This document shows positions 35,055-44,892 of a DNA stretch of 64,000 nucleotides, in pieces. The DNA lies in contig NZ_JALJZV010000006.1 in NCBI RefSeq assembly GCF_024171535.1, forward strand, positions 62,001 to 126,000. The letters run 5' to 3'. Every line of letters starts with the position of its first letter. Positions within the stretch are counted from its first letter, which is position 1. The DNA is from Flavobacterium sp. HSC-61S13 (GTDB lineage Bacteria > Bacteroidota > Bacteroidia > Flavobacteriales > Flavobacteriaceae). The position numbers and the translations under genes are program-made. The notes below the pieces were generated by a model. That model did no database searches and had not been told where the DNA came from. It saw only the letters and a program-made list of their open reading frames with translations.

Positions 35055-35933
35055 TTAACACAACACCTTTAAAGCACTTGATAAAACTTCAATCTTAAAC
35101 GTGTTTTCTTTAAACAAATAATATTCCCCGTCGAGTTGAATTACATTAGTTTCATAATCCGCAATAGCCACTTCTAAAGACTGCACTTGCTTCCATTCTG
35201 CTTTCGTGAATCGATCGGTTTTCTTAAGTAAAACCAGCAATCCAAAATAAAACTTTTGAAGGGTATTGATTTTAGGAACCATCAAAACATCGAGTAAACC
35301 ATCTTGTAAACTCGCTTTGGGAGTCAGTGTCATCGAATATCCCATTTCATTCGAATTGGAAATAAACAACAGTAGTGGTTTAATCTTTTTTTGCTTACCG
35401 TCGATAGTTACTTCAATATTTTTAAACTCAAATTTCTTTGCAGATTGGAGGGCTGCTTTTAAATAGGACAATAATTTTCTCGAACCCGATTTCTCGTAAT
35501 TTTCGATAATCGTCGCATCAATCCCAAAACCCATATTGCTAAAGAAATACTTATGATTGATTTTCCCAACATCAATGCGTTTAACCACACCACTTTTGAT
35601 GTTTTCAATGGCTTGATCCACATTTTTAGAAATTTCTAAATTAGAAGCTAATCCATTACCTGAACCAACAGGAATAATCCCCAAGGCTATATCCGTATTC
35701 ACCAATTGAGTTGCTACTTCATGTATGGTACCATCGCCCCCACAGGCCACAATAACGTCAGGAGACTGCTTGATGGCGTGCTGTGTTAATTCAATGGCGT
35801 GTTTTTTGTATTTAGAAAAATGAATAACCACTTTAAAATCTTCGGGACTAAAAAACTTAAGTAACAATTCTTCACAAATATTATGTTTTCCTTTACCTGA
35901 AATAGGGTTTACAATAAAATGAATCTGCTTCAT
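35055..35933 (-). CDS. Diacylglycerol/lipid kinase (YegS/BmrU family)
   Basis: A 292-residue lipid kinase. The start is taken at ATG 35933; a TTG at 35942 would add three residues. The N-terminus FIVNPISGKGKH and the nucleotide-binding VIVACGGDGTIHEVATQL are diagnostic of the DAGK catalytic domain, followed by GIIPVGSGNGLASNL. It probably phosphorylates diacylglycerol or a related lipid at the membrane with ATP. It is the first gene of a pair with the response regulator and is divergent from the LtaS-like gene. Confidence 0.9.
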   Translation of the reverse strand: MKQIHFIVNPISGKGKHNICEELLLKFFSPEDFKVVIHFSKYKKHAIELTQHAIKQSPDVIVACGGDGTIHEVATQLVNTDIALGIIPVGSGNGLASNLEISKNVDQAIENIKSGVVKRIDVGKINHKYFFSNMGFGIDATIIENYEKSGSRKLLSYLKAALQSAKKFEFKNIEVTIDGKQKKIKPLLLFISNSNEMGYSMTLTPKASLQDGLLDVLMVPKINTLQKFYFGLLVLLKKTDRFTKAEWKQVQSLEVAIADYETNVIQLDGEYYLFKENTFKIEVLSSALKVLC

Positions 35934-35994
35934 AAAAACCAAAAATGTTTTAACTCAAAATAAATTTGAGTTTGTAAAGATAATATATTCCCTT

Positions 35995-38133
35995 TTGAAA
36001 CGTTCATTTCTAGAACAATTGTATTATTGCATTTTATTACTCACACCTATGATGTTAAATTTTTCGCTTTATCGCCCATTCAAATACTTGCTAATTTGTT
36101 ATTTGATAATTAATATTGCCTTACGTTGTATTTTTGTCTTTCACCCCATCACCACTTCCTCATTTACTGTCTTAGAGCTCCTTAAGTCCTTTTCAATCGG
36201 AGCATTAAATGATTTTTTTGTCTTTGTCCTTGGTTATTCCCTATTTGGCCTATACTATATTTTCCTTTCCAATGCCAAATATTCCAAACCTTGGGGTTAC
36301 CTTATCTTCGGAATTTTATCAGCAATATTGATTTATATCTGTTTCTTTAATACGATTTTAAACGAATATGGCGGTTCTATTCCCGAGATTGTTCAAATAT
36401 TCTTAGCCATTAAGGTATTTTGTTTTGGTAGCTGCCTATTCTTTCCTCGAAATCGCAACAGTATTAGAAAAGTCATTTACTTTTTTACCTTGTTTCTATT
36501 CTCCTTAGTATTAGTACAAAATAGTATTAGCGAATTTTTCTTTTGGAACGAATTCGGATTGAGATACAACTTTATTGCAGTAGATTATTTGGTATATACC
36601 AATACGGTAATTGGCAATATATTGGAATCCTATCCCGTTATACCGCTATTTATCGGCGTTGGTCTGTTGACCTTATTGATGACCATCTATATTTATAAAA
36701 AGACTTTTAAAGACCTCTATAAATTGATGAATTTTCCGAGTAAAATAGTGTGTCTAATCAGTTATTTTATATTGATGATCGCCGCTATTTTTGCCCTGCC
36801 AAAGCTGAGCAGTTTTGAAAATTCCCCCAATGTATTTACTAATGAAATTCAAGCGAACGGCACCTATAAATTCTATCAAGCTTTTAGTCATAGTGAGTTG
36901 GATTACTTTAAATTTTTTCCAACCTTACCACAAGAACAGGTCATTTCTATTTTACGAAAAGATTATCCAAACTATAACGGAAAATCACTTATACGCACCA
37001 TATCAAGTGATTCGACAGCGTTAAAGAAAAACGTAGTACTAATAACGATAGAGAGTCTAAGTGCTGATTTTATGGCCTATTATGGCAATAAAAAACAACT
37101 GACACCATTTCTAGACTCTATAGCAACACACAGTTTGTTTTTTACCAATACTTATGCTACTGGCAATAGAACGGTTCGCGGATTAGAAGCGGTTTCACTT
37201 TCTATTCCACCATCACCTGGCGAAAGTATTGTCAAACGAAAAGACAACAAAAATAAATTTTCAACGGCCAGCGTATTTAAGGAAAAAGGCTACCAGGTCA
37301 AATACCTCTATGGAGGAGATGCTTATTTTGATAATATGAGGGATTTCTTCTCCAATAATCAATATGATATTGTGGACAAGTCCAGTTTTACAGATGAAGA
37401 GATTAGCTTTAAAAATATTTGGGGAGTTTGTGATGAAGATATGTATGTCAAAGCCATCCAAGTCATGAATCAAGAACACCAATCAGGCGTGCCGTTTTTT
37501 AATCACATCATGACGGTTAGTAATCACAGACCGTATACTTATCCCGACGGTAAAATCGATATTGACCCCAAATCAAAATCCAGAGAAGGTGGGGTAAAAT
37601 ACACGGATTATGCACTGAAACAATTCTTTAAAATGGCACAAAAACAAGCTTGGTATGCCAATACGGTTTTTGTTATTATTTCTGATCACTGTGCGTCTAG
37701 TGCAGGAAAAACAGAACTTCCACTAGACAAATATAGAATTCCAGCGATGATTTATGCACCAAACTTTATCTCGCCCGCGCAAAACAATACCTTAATATCT
37801 CAAATAGATGTTATGCCGACCGTTTTAGGTTTACTAAACTTTAATTATACTTCCAAATTTTATGGTCAAGACGTGTTAAAACCGAGCTATTCACCACGGG
37901 CATTTATAGCAACGTATCAAGATATGGGTTTTATCAAAGACAATACCTTGACGATCTTGTCACCGACAAAAAAAGTACAACAGTTTTCCTTTGCACCAAC
38001 AGCGCCAAATGAAGTCAAATCGCCGTTATTTCCGGTTTCAAAAGTTAAACAAGCTTATGTTGACCAAGCGATTTCTTACTACCAGTCGACCGCAGAACAA
38101 TTGCAGAAAAAAGAATATCAGCAATTGAAATAG
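35995..38133 (+). CDS. LtaS-like sulfatase-fold membrane transferase
   Basis: A 712-residue protein with a TTG start. About six helices fill residues 10-275, followed by an extracytoplasmic alkaline-phosphatase/sulfatase domain. Catalytic features are VLITIESLSADF (metal Glu near 353), NRTVRGLEA (nucleophile Thr near 392) and VIISDHCASS (metal Asp/His near 564). In Gram-positives this family polymerises glycerol phosphate into lipoteichoic acid; in Bacteroidota it more likely moves a phosphoglycerol or similar group onto periplasmic glycans or lipids. It is divergent from a diacylglycerol kinase gene, which would recycle the diacylglycerol by-product. That link is inference. Confidence 0.88.
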   Translation: MKRSFLEQLYYCILLLTPMMLNFSLYRPFKYLLICYLIINIALRCIFVFHPITTSSFTVLELLKSFSIGALNDFFVFVLGYSLFGLYYIFLSNAKYSKPWGYLIFGILSAILIYICFFNTILNEYGGSIPEIVQIFLAIKVFCFGSCLFFPRNRNSIRKVIYFFTLFLFSLVLVQNSISEFFFWNEFGLRYNFIAVDYLVYTNTVIGNILESYPVIPLFIGVGLLTLLMTIYIYKKTFKDLYKLMNFPSKIVCLISYFILMIAAIFALPKLSSFENSPNVFTNEIQANGTYKFYQAFSHSELDYFKFFPTLPQEQVISILRKDYPNYNGKSLIRTISSDSTALKKNVVLITIESLSADFMAYYGNKKQLTPFLDSIATHSLFFTNTYATGNRTVRGLEAVSLSIPPSPGESIVKRKDNKNKFSTASVFKEKGYQVKYLYGGDAYFDNMRDFFSNNQYDIVDKSSFTDEEISFKNIWGVCDEDMYVKAIQVMNQEHQSGVPFFNHIMTVSNHRPYTYPDGKIDIDPKSKSREGGVKYTDYALKQFFKMAQKQAWYANTVFVIISDHCASSAGKTELPLDKYRIPAMIYAPNFISPAQNNTLISQIDVMPTVLGLLNFNYTSKFYGQDVLKPSYSPRAFIATYQDMGFIKDNTLTILSPTKKVQQFSFAPTAPNEVKSPLFPVSKVKQAYVDQAISYYQSTAEQLQKKEYQQLK

Positions 38134-38137
38134 GGAT

Positions 38138-38168
38138 TCGAAAATCGAGATTCGAGATTCGAAGTAAG
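38138..38168. repeat. TCGAGATTCGA-type short repeat
   Basis: TCGAGATTCGAGATTCGA at 38145-38162, preceded by ATTCGAAAATCGA. A related block with the same CGAAAATCGA and TCGAGATTCGA words lies at 60131-60170. Confidence 0.5.
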
Positions 38169-38258
38169 ATTGTGCCGATTTCATGCATTAGCAAAAGGCT
38201 TTTACCTTAATTAATGGGAAACCAAAAAAAATGCAAGTTCCCATTCAAATACACTAAC

Positions 38259-38293
38259 AAAAAAGGGTTATCTCGTGAGATAACCCTTTTTTT
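38259..38293. terminator. Bidirectional terminator
   Basis: Stem AAAAAGGGTTATCTC with its complement GAGATAACCCTTTTT and a T-run. Confidence 0.9.
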
Positions 38294-38312
38294 ATTTGCT
38301 GTAACTATTGAT

Positions 38313-38624
38313 TTATTCTGAAACTACTGGACCGGTCCACTCTGTAATTCCTCCTAAAAGGTTAAAGGTGTTTTCAAAGCCGAGTTGACTCATCAACATA
38401 CAGGCCTGATTACTACGTCCACCAGCTTTACAATATACATAATAACTTTTCTCTTTGTCTAGCTTATTGATTTCATCTAGGAATCCTTGACCTTTGTAAA
38501 TATCTATATGTAGAGAATTTGGAATCGCTTTTTCTTCAACTTCTTCTTCAGTTCTCACATCTAAAATAATTGCGTTTTCATCTTGTTGAAAATTTTCCCA
38601 CCATTGTTCTTGTGATAGATTCAT
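38313..38624 (-). CDS. Rhodanese-like domain protein
   Basis: A 103-residue single-domain rhodanese from ATG 38624 (MNLSQEQWWENF); a TTG at 38657 would add eleven residues. Motifs are ILDVRTEEEV in the first half and the active-site loop CKAGGRS with catalytic Cys near residue 75, then LGGITEWTGPV. It is a cytosolic sulfur-transfer or persulfide-handling protein with no defined partner. Monocistronic. Confidence 0.9.
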   Translation of the reverse strand: MNLSQEQWWENFQQDENAIILDVRTEEEVEEKAIPNSLHIDIYKGQGFLDEINKLDKEKSYYVYCKAGGRSNQACMLMSQLGFENTFNLLGGITEWTGPVVSE

Positions 38625-38772
38625 AACTTTTTGTTTTGGATTTTTAATACTTGCCAAATATAATTCAATCCCATGAATTAATTATTGTTTTAGACCAAAG
38701 TAATCTTGAAGGAGTGGAAATTATCTAGATTTTAAATTTTAGATTTGTAAAACGAATTTATACCCTCAAATC

Positions 38773-39435
38773 ATGTCATCACACCACATTGTCAGAGACG
38801 ATCAAGAACCCGCATTAATCATTGCTAATGGAGAATCATGTAGTAGTGAATTGATGGGGCAATTATTAGAATGGTCGCCGTTGATTATCGTGTTGGACTC
38901 CGCCATGGAGCGCGTCAGTAAGCTGGGCATTAAAGTCGATGTATTGTTAGGCGATTTTGATCGTGGGTTTGAACCGGAGTCTTACTTGGAATATCAATAT
39001 CCCCTAGAAATAGTTCGTATAGAGGATCAAAATTCCACGGACCTAGAAAAGGCGTTTCAATATCTGATTCAACGAAATATTCCCAGCGCGAATGTACTTT
39101 GGGCAACTGGAAAAAGAATGGATCACACTATAGCTAACCTAACCAATATCGTTAAATACAGCTCTCAATTAAAGATCGTTATCCTCGACGATTATTCTAA
39201 GGTATACCGACTTCCCAATCACTTTGAAAAATGGTATCCCGCGAAAACACCTATATCTTTAATCCCCGTGGGCACTGTTGAGGGAATCTCAACAGTAAAT
39301 CTCGATTACCCTCTAAATGACGAAAGTTTGGAGTTGGGATATCGGAGCGGCAGCAGCAACAGCGTTCATCAAGACGGCTTAGTTAAAATAAGTTATCGCA
39401 CAGGTCATTTATTAATGATGGAATGCACCGATTGA
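38773..39435 (+). CDS. thiN: Thiamine diphosphokinase
   Basis: A 220-residue enzyme that converts thiamine to thiamine diphosphate with ATP. The catalytic stretch VDVLLGDFDRG and the DQNSTDLEKAFQYL motif match thiamine pyrophosphokinase, and WATGKRMDHTIANL is the conserved GxRxDH segment. The C-terminal thiamine-binding part has LELGYRSGSSNSV, close to the usual GxSNx motif. Its product is the cofactor of the transketolase at 20 kb. A TAGATTTG box lies upstream at about 38741. Confidence 0.92.
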   Translation: MSSHHIVRDDQEPALIIANGESCSSELMGQLLEWSPLIIVLDSAMERVSKLGIKVDVLLGDFDRGFEPESYLEYQYPLEIVRIEDQNSTDLEKAFQYLIQRNIPSANVLWATGKRMDHTIANLTNIVKYSSQLKIVILDDYSKVYRLPNHFEKWYPAKTPISLIPVGTVEGISTVNLDYPLNDESLELGYRSGSSNSVHQDGLVKISYRTGHLLMMECTD

Positions 39436-39482
39436 ACACCCTTTTTATTAAACTTAATATCCCAGGATACAGATTTATAAAC

Positions 39483-39516
39483 CCAAAGAGATCGTTTAAA
39501 AAAACGACCTCTTTGG
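39483..39516. terminator. Hairpin between thiN and a convergent T9SS gene
   Basis: CCAAAGAG-A-TCGTTT pairs with AAACGA-C-CTCTTTGG with one internal mismatch; T-run follows after a short gap. Confidence 0.6.
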
Positions 39517-39549
39517 ATTTAATTTTTTTGTTCTTAAAAAAATCAAGAT

Positions 39550-40458
39550 CTATTTTTTAATGATCTTTTTAGTAAAGGAACCCTCTTCCGTAGTTATATT
39601 TAAGAAATAAACCCCAGCTTGCAATTGAGAAATATTGAACTGCGAAGAAGCTACAGTGCTAAAATTAAAGGATTGTACTTTTCGCCCATTTAAGTCTCTG
39701 ACTTCGACAGCGAGAACTAGTATATTTCCAGAATTAGTGAAGTGTACCACATCACTAGTCACGGTTGGAAAAACCGTAAATTTCGACTCCAGTTCTTTAC
39801 TAATACTAGCATTACGCCCTCCAACAACTTTAAAGTCATCAACCAAAAAACCAAAAGCATCCTCTGAGACACAATTTATTGCTATATAAACATCGCGATC
39901 TGAATATTGATCTAAATCGTAAGTATATTCTGTCCAATCATCCGTGGTCTCAACGTAACTTCCTGGAGAGATTATCGTAAAACTACCTACTTCAGTATCA
40001 GTCGTCGAAATCCCCACTTTGAATCGATCTGCACCGTACTCAAGGGTTGAAGACTTTGCATAGAAACTGACTTTATTATTCGACTCTAACAATTTTATTT
40101 TCGGAGAAATCAACCAATCATTATTTATAATACCATCTGTAGGCTCCACAGCAAATGCTGCCATACATTTTTCTCCGCTATAGGCTGACCATATACTGCC
40201 ACTCATAGCTGGAACGGTCTCATCCGAATTGAATACAATAAAGGCAAAGGGCGCTCCCATATTTGGAAAAACCACCCCTTGAAAACCATAAGTATTTAAA
40301 CTGTCCAGATCTCTTAATGTCCATTCCCCTATGTTCTCAATGGCAAAATCATTATACGTTTCAAAATCATCTTCAAATATGATTTTCGGTTGGTCTTGAG
40401 CGCTCGTTTCTAAAAAACAGCCAAAAACCACCGTTATTAAAAGTAATTTTAATTTCAT
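39550..40458 (-). CDS. T9SS type A secreted protein with choice-of-anchor J domain
   Basis: A 302-residue secreted protein from ATG 40458, chosen because MKLKLLLITVVFGCFLETSA is a good signal peptide right after it. Residues about 22-225 form a choice-of-anchor J (MAM-like jelly roll) domain, with DDFETYN, NNDWLISPKI and FLVDDFKVVG. Residues about 236-302 are a type A T9SS C-terminal domain (VFPTVTSD, DLNGRKV, AGVYFLNITTEEG and the basic end). It should be exported by the same secretion system as the large adhesin, but attached or released differently. Monocistronic. Confidence 0.9.
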   Translation of the reverse strand: MKLKLLLITVVFGCFLETSAQDQPKIIFEDDFETYNDFAIENIGEWTLRDLDSLNTYGFQGVVFPNMGAPFAFIVFNSDETVPAMSGSIWSAYSGEKCMAAFAVEPTDGIINNDWLISPKIKLLESNNKVSFYAKSSTLEYGADRFKVGISTTDTEVGSFTIISPGSYVETTDDWTEYTYDLDQYSDRDVYIAINCVSEDAFGFLVDDFKVVGGRNASISKELESKFTVFPTVTSDVVHFTNSGNILVLAVEVRDLNGRKVQSFNFSTVASSQFNISQLQAGVYFLNITTEEGSFTKKIIKK

Positions 40459-40819
40459 AATATATATTTTTAAGGTTGTAATCAAACATAAAAACAAAAA
40501 TAAATAAAAAAAACAATTTTAACATTTAAGTAAAGATAAAATCAATTAATTCGATGGAAATTAAAAGTATAATCATTATGCTGATCAAAAAGTTAACTAA
40601 ACGATGTTTTAGAATGTGGTTTTTTTTAAAAAAATAAATGCATTTTTTATAATAATTTTAAAAAAAACAAATAAATCTCAATGCCTTAACACTAAAACCA
40701 CTCACTATCAATGAATTACAAAAAAAATGTTTCCAAAATGTCATAAACACTTTAGAAACACCATTGCTTTATTCCCTCACTTATCAGTCGTTTTTAAGCA
40801 TAATACTAAAATATATAAT
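40459..40819. other. AT-rich intergenic region
   Basis: A 361-bp gap between two minus-strand genes. It should hold the promoter of the T9SS type A gene; a TATTTTTG box (complement of 40495-40502) is a candidate -7 element. Nothing else recognisable; no clear terminator for aroC. Confidence 0.3.
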
Positions 40820-41863
40820 TTACAAAACAAACTCCAGCAAAACCAATGCAGCCATCGCTTCGACTATGGGTACAGCTCTCGGTACGACACAAGCATCATG
40901 GCGTCCTTTTCCTACGACAACCACTGGCTCATTATGTATATTTATGGATTCCTGATCTTTCATGATCGTTGCAACGGGTTTAAAAGCTACTCGAAGATAA
41001 ATATCCATACCGTTGCTAATACCCCCTACTATTCCTCCAGAATGATTCGTAAGCGTTTTTCCACAAGCAAGTATCGGATCGTTATGTTGGCTTCCTCTTA
41101 ATTTCGTTCCGGCAAAACCACTACCAATTTCAACACCTTTTACTGCATTAATCGACATCATCGCCTTGGCTAGCTCCGCATCAAGACGATCAAAAACGGG
41201 CTCTCCGAGTCCAATTGGCACATTTTGAATCACACAAGTGATGACTCCTCCAATCGAATCACCGTCTTTTTTAACCGCTTTGATCAGATTTTCCATTTGC
41301 ACTGCCATTTCAGCATCGGGACAACGAACGGCATTGCGTTCAATTGTAGAAAAATCAAGATCAACATAGTCTTTCCGCAACTCCAAATCACCGACTGCAG
41401 ATACGTAAGCTGTGATTTTAACGTCTTTTAAAAGCTGTTTGGCTACAGCACCCGCTACTACCCTACAAGCGGTCTCGCGAGCAGAACTGCGCCCTCCACC
41501 GCGGTAATCGCGAATACCGTATTTCTGCTGATATACGTAATCTGCATGACTCGGACGAAAAACATCTTTGATGTGCTCGTAATCATTGGATTTAGGGTTC
41601 TCGTTTTTTATCAAAAAACCAATGGGTGTACCCGTGGTTTTACCTTCAAAAATACCCGATAAAAATTGAACCGTATCACTCTCCTTACGCTGAGTTACGA
41701 TTTTAGACTGACCGGGTTTGCGCCGATCCAATTCCGACTGAATCTGCTCCATATCCAACAATACATTAGCCGGACAACCGTCTATGATGCCTCCAATAGC
41801 CTCACCGTGAGACTCCCCAAAAGTGGTCACTCTAAATCGATTTCCATATGAATTTCCCGCCAT
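40820..41863 (-). CDS. aroC: Chorismate synthase
   Basis: A 347-residue FMN-dependent enzyme that converts EPSP to chorismate. Signature motifs are [16 protein letters not shown] at the N-terminus, [18 protein letters not shown] centrally and [18 protein letters not shown] at the C-terminus. Length is slightly under the usual 350-390 residues, but all motifs are intact. Monocistronic here; aroK is 31 kb away. Confidence 0.96.
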   Translation of the reverse strand: MAGNSYGNRFRVTTFGESHGEAIGGIIDGCPANVLLDMEQIQSELDRRKPGQSKIVTQRKESDTVQFLSGIFEGKTTGTPIGFLIKNENPKSNDYEHIKDVFRPSHADYVYQQKYGIRDYRGGGRSSARETACRVVAGAVAKQLLKDVKITAYVSAVGDLELRKDYVDLDFSTIERNAVRCPDAEMAVQMENLIKAVKKDGDSIGGVITCVIQNVPIGLGEPVFDRLDAELAKAMMSINAVKGVEIGSGFAGTKLRGSQHNDPILACGKTLTNHSGGIVGGISNGMDIYLRVAFKPVATIMKDQESINIHNEPVVVVGKGRHDACVVPRAVPIVEAMAALVLLEFVL

Positions 41864-42000
41864 AACTCAATTACTTTAACAACATTAAAACTCGATACAA
41901 TACCTTAACCTAATCGCTGAAATTCTAATCATACGATAACTTTGACTTAACGCTAATTTCAATTAAGTAGGCTTAATTTGTTATAACAAAAACCGAAATC

Positions 42001-42855
42001 TTGAAAAAAAGACTCCTAGAAATTGTCATTATTTCCGATGTTCACTTAGGAACATACGGCTGTCACGCCAAAGAATTACTTCATTATCTTCAATCCATTA
42101 AACCCAAAACACTGATATTAAATGGAGATTTAATCGATATTTGGCAATTTAGAAAATCTTATTTTCCCAAATCCCATCTAAAGGTCATCAAAAAAATCAT
42201 AGACTTGGCCTCTAAAGGAACAAAAGTATATTATATTACGGGAAATCACGATGAAATGCTTCGCAAATTTAGCGATTTTCAATTGGGCAATATCGCACTA
42301 CTCGATAAGTTGGTACTCGATATCGATGGAAAAAAAGCTTGGATTTTTCACGGAGATGTTTTTGACTCCTCGGTTCAGCATGCCAAATGGATCGCCAAGT
42401 TAGGCAGTAAGGGTTACGACTATTTAATTCTTTTGAATCGACTGATCAATTGGATACTCCTAAAACTAAAAAAAGAACCCTATTCGCTGTCCAAACGTAT
42501 TAAAGCCAGTGTCAAAAAAGCGGTTAAATTCATAGGGGATTTCGAAAAGACTGCCACCGATTTGGGTATCGATAATCAGTATGATTACGTGATATGTGGT
42601 CATATACACGAACCTAAAATCAAAACAGTCCGCAATGCAAAAGGTTCGATTACTTATTTGAATTCTGGCGATTGGATAGAAAACCTAACCGCATTGGAAT
42701 ACAATAAAAAAAGGTGGAAGATTTATCAACACATCTCCGAACCAGAGATTTCCGAAGATGATGAGTACTTTTTTAGAGAGAATGCGCTGTCCGATGCTTT
42801 GGCAACTCATTTAGACAAAGAAAAAAACATAAAAAAACCGTTATCCAATGAATAA
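42001..42855 (+). CDS. LpxH-like UDP-2,3-diacylglucosamine diphosphatase / metallophosphoesterase
   Basis: A 284-residue calcineurin-fold phosphoesterase with a TTG start. Metal-binding motifs are SDVHLG, NGDLIDIW, TGNHD, HGDVFD and CGHIHEP. Length and the GDLIDIWQ motif fit the LpxH2-type enzymes that cleave UDP-2,3-diacylglucosamine to lipid X in lipid A synthesis. Other lipid A genes (lpxA, lpxD and an lpxC/fabZ end) lie at the right edge of the window. Function as LpxH is likely, not proven. The stop codon lies in the loop of the terminator hairpin. Confidence 0.85.
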   Translation: MKKRLLEIVIISDVHLGTYGCHAKELLHYLQSIKPKTLILNGDLIDIWQFRKSYFPKSHLKVIKKIIDLASKGTKVYYITGNHDEMLRKFSDFQLGNIALLDKLVLDIDGKKAWIFHGDVFDSSVQHAKWIAKLGSKGYDYLILLNRLINWILLKLKKEPYSLSKRIKASVKKAVKFIGDFEKTATDLGIDNQYDYVICGHIHEPKIKTVRNAKGSITYLNSGDWIENLTALEYNKKRWKIYQHISEPEISEDDEYFFRENALSDALATHLDKEKNIKKPLSNE

Positions 42856-42866
42856 CGGTTTTTTTT
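42832..42866. terminator. Bidirectional terminator overlapping the lpxH-like stop codon
   Basis: AAAAAACCGTTAT pairs with ATAACGGTTTTTT; the TGA stop at 42853 is at the end of the loop region, so the last codons form part of the stem. Confidence 0.9.
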
Positions 42867-42876
42867 GATGCTATAA

Positions 42877-44385
42877 TTATATTTTAGGGTTATAAGGATA
42901 TAAATTCAACGCCTCTGCTGACTTTAATCGTAATTCCTTAGCCAATTCGGGATGATCATTTAAAAGCAATCCAAAGGAAGGTGTAATTTCCTTCATTTTC
43001 GCCTGCCATGCTTCGGATTCAAATCGCTCTGGAAAACATTTCTTAAGTAAGGTAAACATGATTGAAGTAGCCGTTGACGCACCTGGAGATGCCCCCAAAA
43101 GCGCTGCTATTGATCCATCGGCAGCACTTACTACCTCTGTTCCAAATTGCAAAACTCCTTTACCGTCCGCATCCTTCTTGATTACTTGTACACGTTGACC
43201 AGCAACTTCCAAAGTCCAATCTTCATGGCGTGCATCAGGCATGTATTCCTTAAGTGCTTCTAATCGATTATCATCGGATTGCATCACCTGACTAATTAAG
43301 TATTTCGTCAATGGAATGTTTTTCAATCCAGCCCCCAACATCGGCTTGATGTTGTTTAATTTAATCGATTCAAACAAATCCAAATAGGATCCGTTTTTTA
43401 AAAATTTGGTCGAAAAACCGGCATAAGGACCAAATAACAAGGCTCTTTTACCGTCAATAAAACGCGTATCAATATGAGGAACCGACATCGGTGGAGCACC
43501 TACAGATGCTTTACCATATACTTTGGCAAAATGTTGATCAATAATTTCTTGATTGGTACATTTTAACCATTGTCCGCCGACTGGAAAACCTCCAAATCCT
43601 TTTCCTTCGGGAATATCAGCTTTTTCCAACAACAAGATAGATCCTCCACCAGCACCAATAAAAACAAATTTGGCTTTGATACGAGATTTCTCTTTAGTTT
43701 CTAATTTTTTAGCCGACACTCTCCAACGTCCATCTTCTTGTTTCTTTAATTTTTGAACCTCGGTATTGAAATGCATATTCACCCCTTCCAAAGTTTGGAG
43801 ATAGGCAAATAATTGTCTGGTCAAAACACCAAAATTAACGTCAGTACCATATTTCATCGCTGTAGCAGCATACGAAGTATTCATATCGCGACCGTTCATC
43901 AACAAAGGTGCCCATTCTTTGATTTGCGCTACCTTATCGGTAAACTCCATATCTTTAAAAAGTGGGAATTTTTGTAATTCTTCAAACCGCTTCTTTAAGA
44001 AATCTACATTATCATCCCCCCATACAAAACTCATATGTGGCACTGAATGTATAAATTCTTCCGGCTTTTTCAATACTCCCTTATGAGTCAAATAAGTCCA
44101 AAATTGCCTCGAAAGTTCGAAAGACTCCACGATATCGATGGCTTTACTAGCATCGATAGTACCGTCTTCTCGTTCCGGTGTATAATTTAATTCACAAAAC
44201 GCAGCATGTCCTGTTCCTGCATTATTCCAGGCATCAGAACTCTCCGCAGCAGCGACATCGAGCCTTTCAATAATATCAATTGTAAGATTGGGCTCTAGTT
44301 CTTTTAATAGTATACCGAGTGTAGCACTCATAATTCCGGCTCCTATTAAGACAACGTCTGCTTCTGATTTTTGTATACTTGACAT
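42877..44385 (-). CDS. mqo: Malate:quinone oxidoreductase
   Basis: A 502-residue membrane-associated FAD enzyme that oxidises malate to oxaloacetate and feeds electrons to menaquinone. The FAD-binding motif DVVLIGAGIMSATLGILL is at the N-terminus; further signatures are SSDAWNNAGTGHAAFCELNY, GGFPVGGQWLKCTN and ASPGASTATSIM near the C-terminus. Length is normal. A -7-like TAACTTTG lies about 20 bp upstream. Monocistronic. Confidence 0.96.
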   Translation of the reverse strand: MSSIQKSEADVVLIGAGIMSATLGILLKELEPNLTIDIIERLDVAAAESSDAWNNAGTGHAAFCELNYTPEREDGTIDASKAIDIVESFELSRQFWTYLTHKGVLKKPEEFIHSVPHMSFVWGDDNVDFLKKRFEELQKFPLFKDMEFTDKVAQIKEWAPLLMNGRDMNTSYAATAMKYGTDVNFGVLTRQLFAYLQTLEGVNMHFNTEVQKLKKQEDGRWRVSAKKLETKEKSRIKAKFVFIGAGGGSILLLEKADIPEGKGFGGFPVGGQWLKCTNQEIIDQHFAKVYGKASVGAPPMSVPHIDTRFIDGKRALLFGPYAGFSTKFLKNGSYLDLFESIKLNNIKPMLGAGLKNIPLTKYLISQVMQSDDNRLEALKEYMPDARHEDWTLEVAGQRVQVIKKDADGKGVLQFGTEVVSAADGSIAALLGASPGASTATSIMFTLLKKCFPERFESEAWQAKMKEITPSFGLLLNDHPELAKELRLKSAEALNLYPYNPKI

Positions 44386-44480
44386 CGTAATTTTATTATT
44401 TTTGCAAAGTTAATCGTTTTTCAATTCACCTCTCGCAACTAATTGGCTTTTATTAGTCGAGCGAGATAAATAAATTGTTT

Positions 44481-44891
44481 TTATTTTTTCCCTAGATAAT
44501 CTTGAAGTATAATCGTTGCAGCTATTTCATCTACTAACGCTTTGTTCTGACGTTGTTTTTTCTTTAACCCACTATCGATCATCGTTTGAAAAGCCATCTT
44601 TGATGTAAATCGCTCATCCATTCGCTCGACTTTCATAGTTGGAAATGCAGCGGTAAATTTTTCAATAAACTTTTCAATTAATGGCGTAATTTCCGACGGT
44701 TCATTATTCATTCTTTTGGGTTCGCCAAAAATCACGATCTCGACGTTTTCCTTAGAAAAATAATCTTTTAAAAAGGGCAACAGTTCTGGAGTCGCAACCG
44801 TAGTTAAACCCGAAGCAATCATACGAAAATCATCGGTCACAGCGATACCCGTTCTCTTTTTACCAAAATCGATGGCTAATACTCTAGACAC
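44481..44891 (-). CDS. ruvX: Holliday junction resolvase-like RuvX/YqgF
   Basis: A 136-residue RNase H-fold protein. The N-terminus MSRVLAIDFGKKRTGIAVTD carries the first catalytic Asp; IFGEPKRMNNEPSE and ERMDERFTSKMA carry later conserved residues; VDEIAATIILQDYL closes the domain. It is thought to be involved in rRNA 5'-end processing or recombination. It begins 1 bp after the purM stop, so the two are co-transcribed. Confidence 0.93.
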   Translation of the reverse strand: MSRVLAIDFGKKRTGIAVTDDFRMIASGLTTVATPELLPFLKDYFSKENVEIVIFGEPKRMNNEPSEITPLIEKFIEKFTAAFPTMKVERMDERFTSKMAFQTMIDSGLKKKQRQNKALVDEIAATIILQDYLGKK

Positions 44892-44892
44892 C

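Noticed and set aside
35995..38133. True lipoteichoic acid synthase implying a Gram-positive host
   Set aside because: Lipid A genes, T9SS substrates and promoter type show a Gram-negative Bacteroidota; the LtaS-like fold is used for other phospho-transfers there.
41225..41431. Short plus-strand frames inside aroC, the adhesin, lpxD and other genes
   Set aside because: They are shadows of well-supported genes, with compositions typical of out-of-frame translation.
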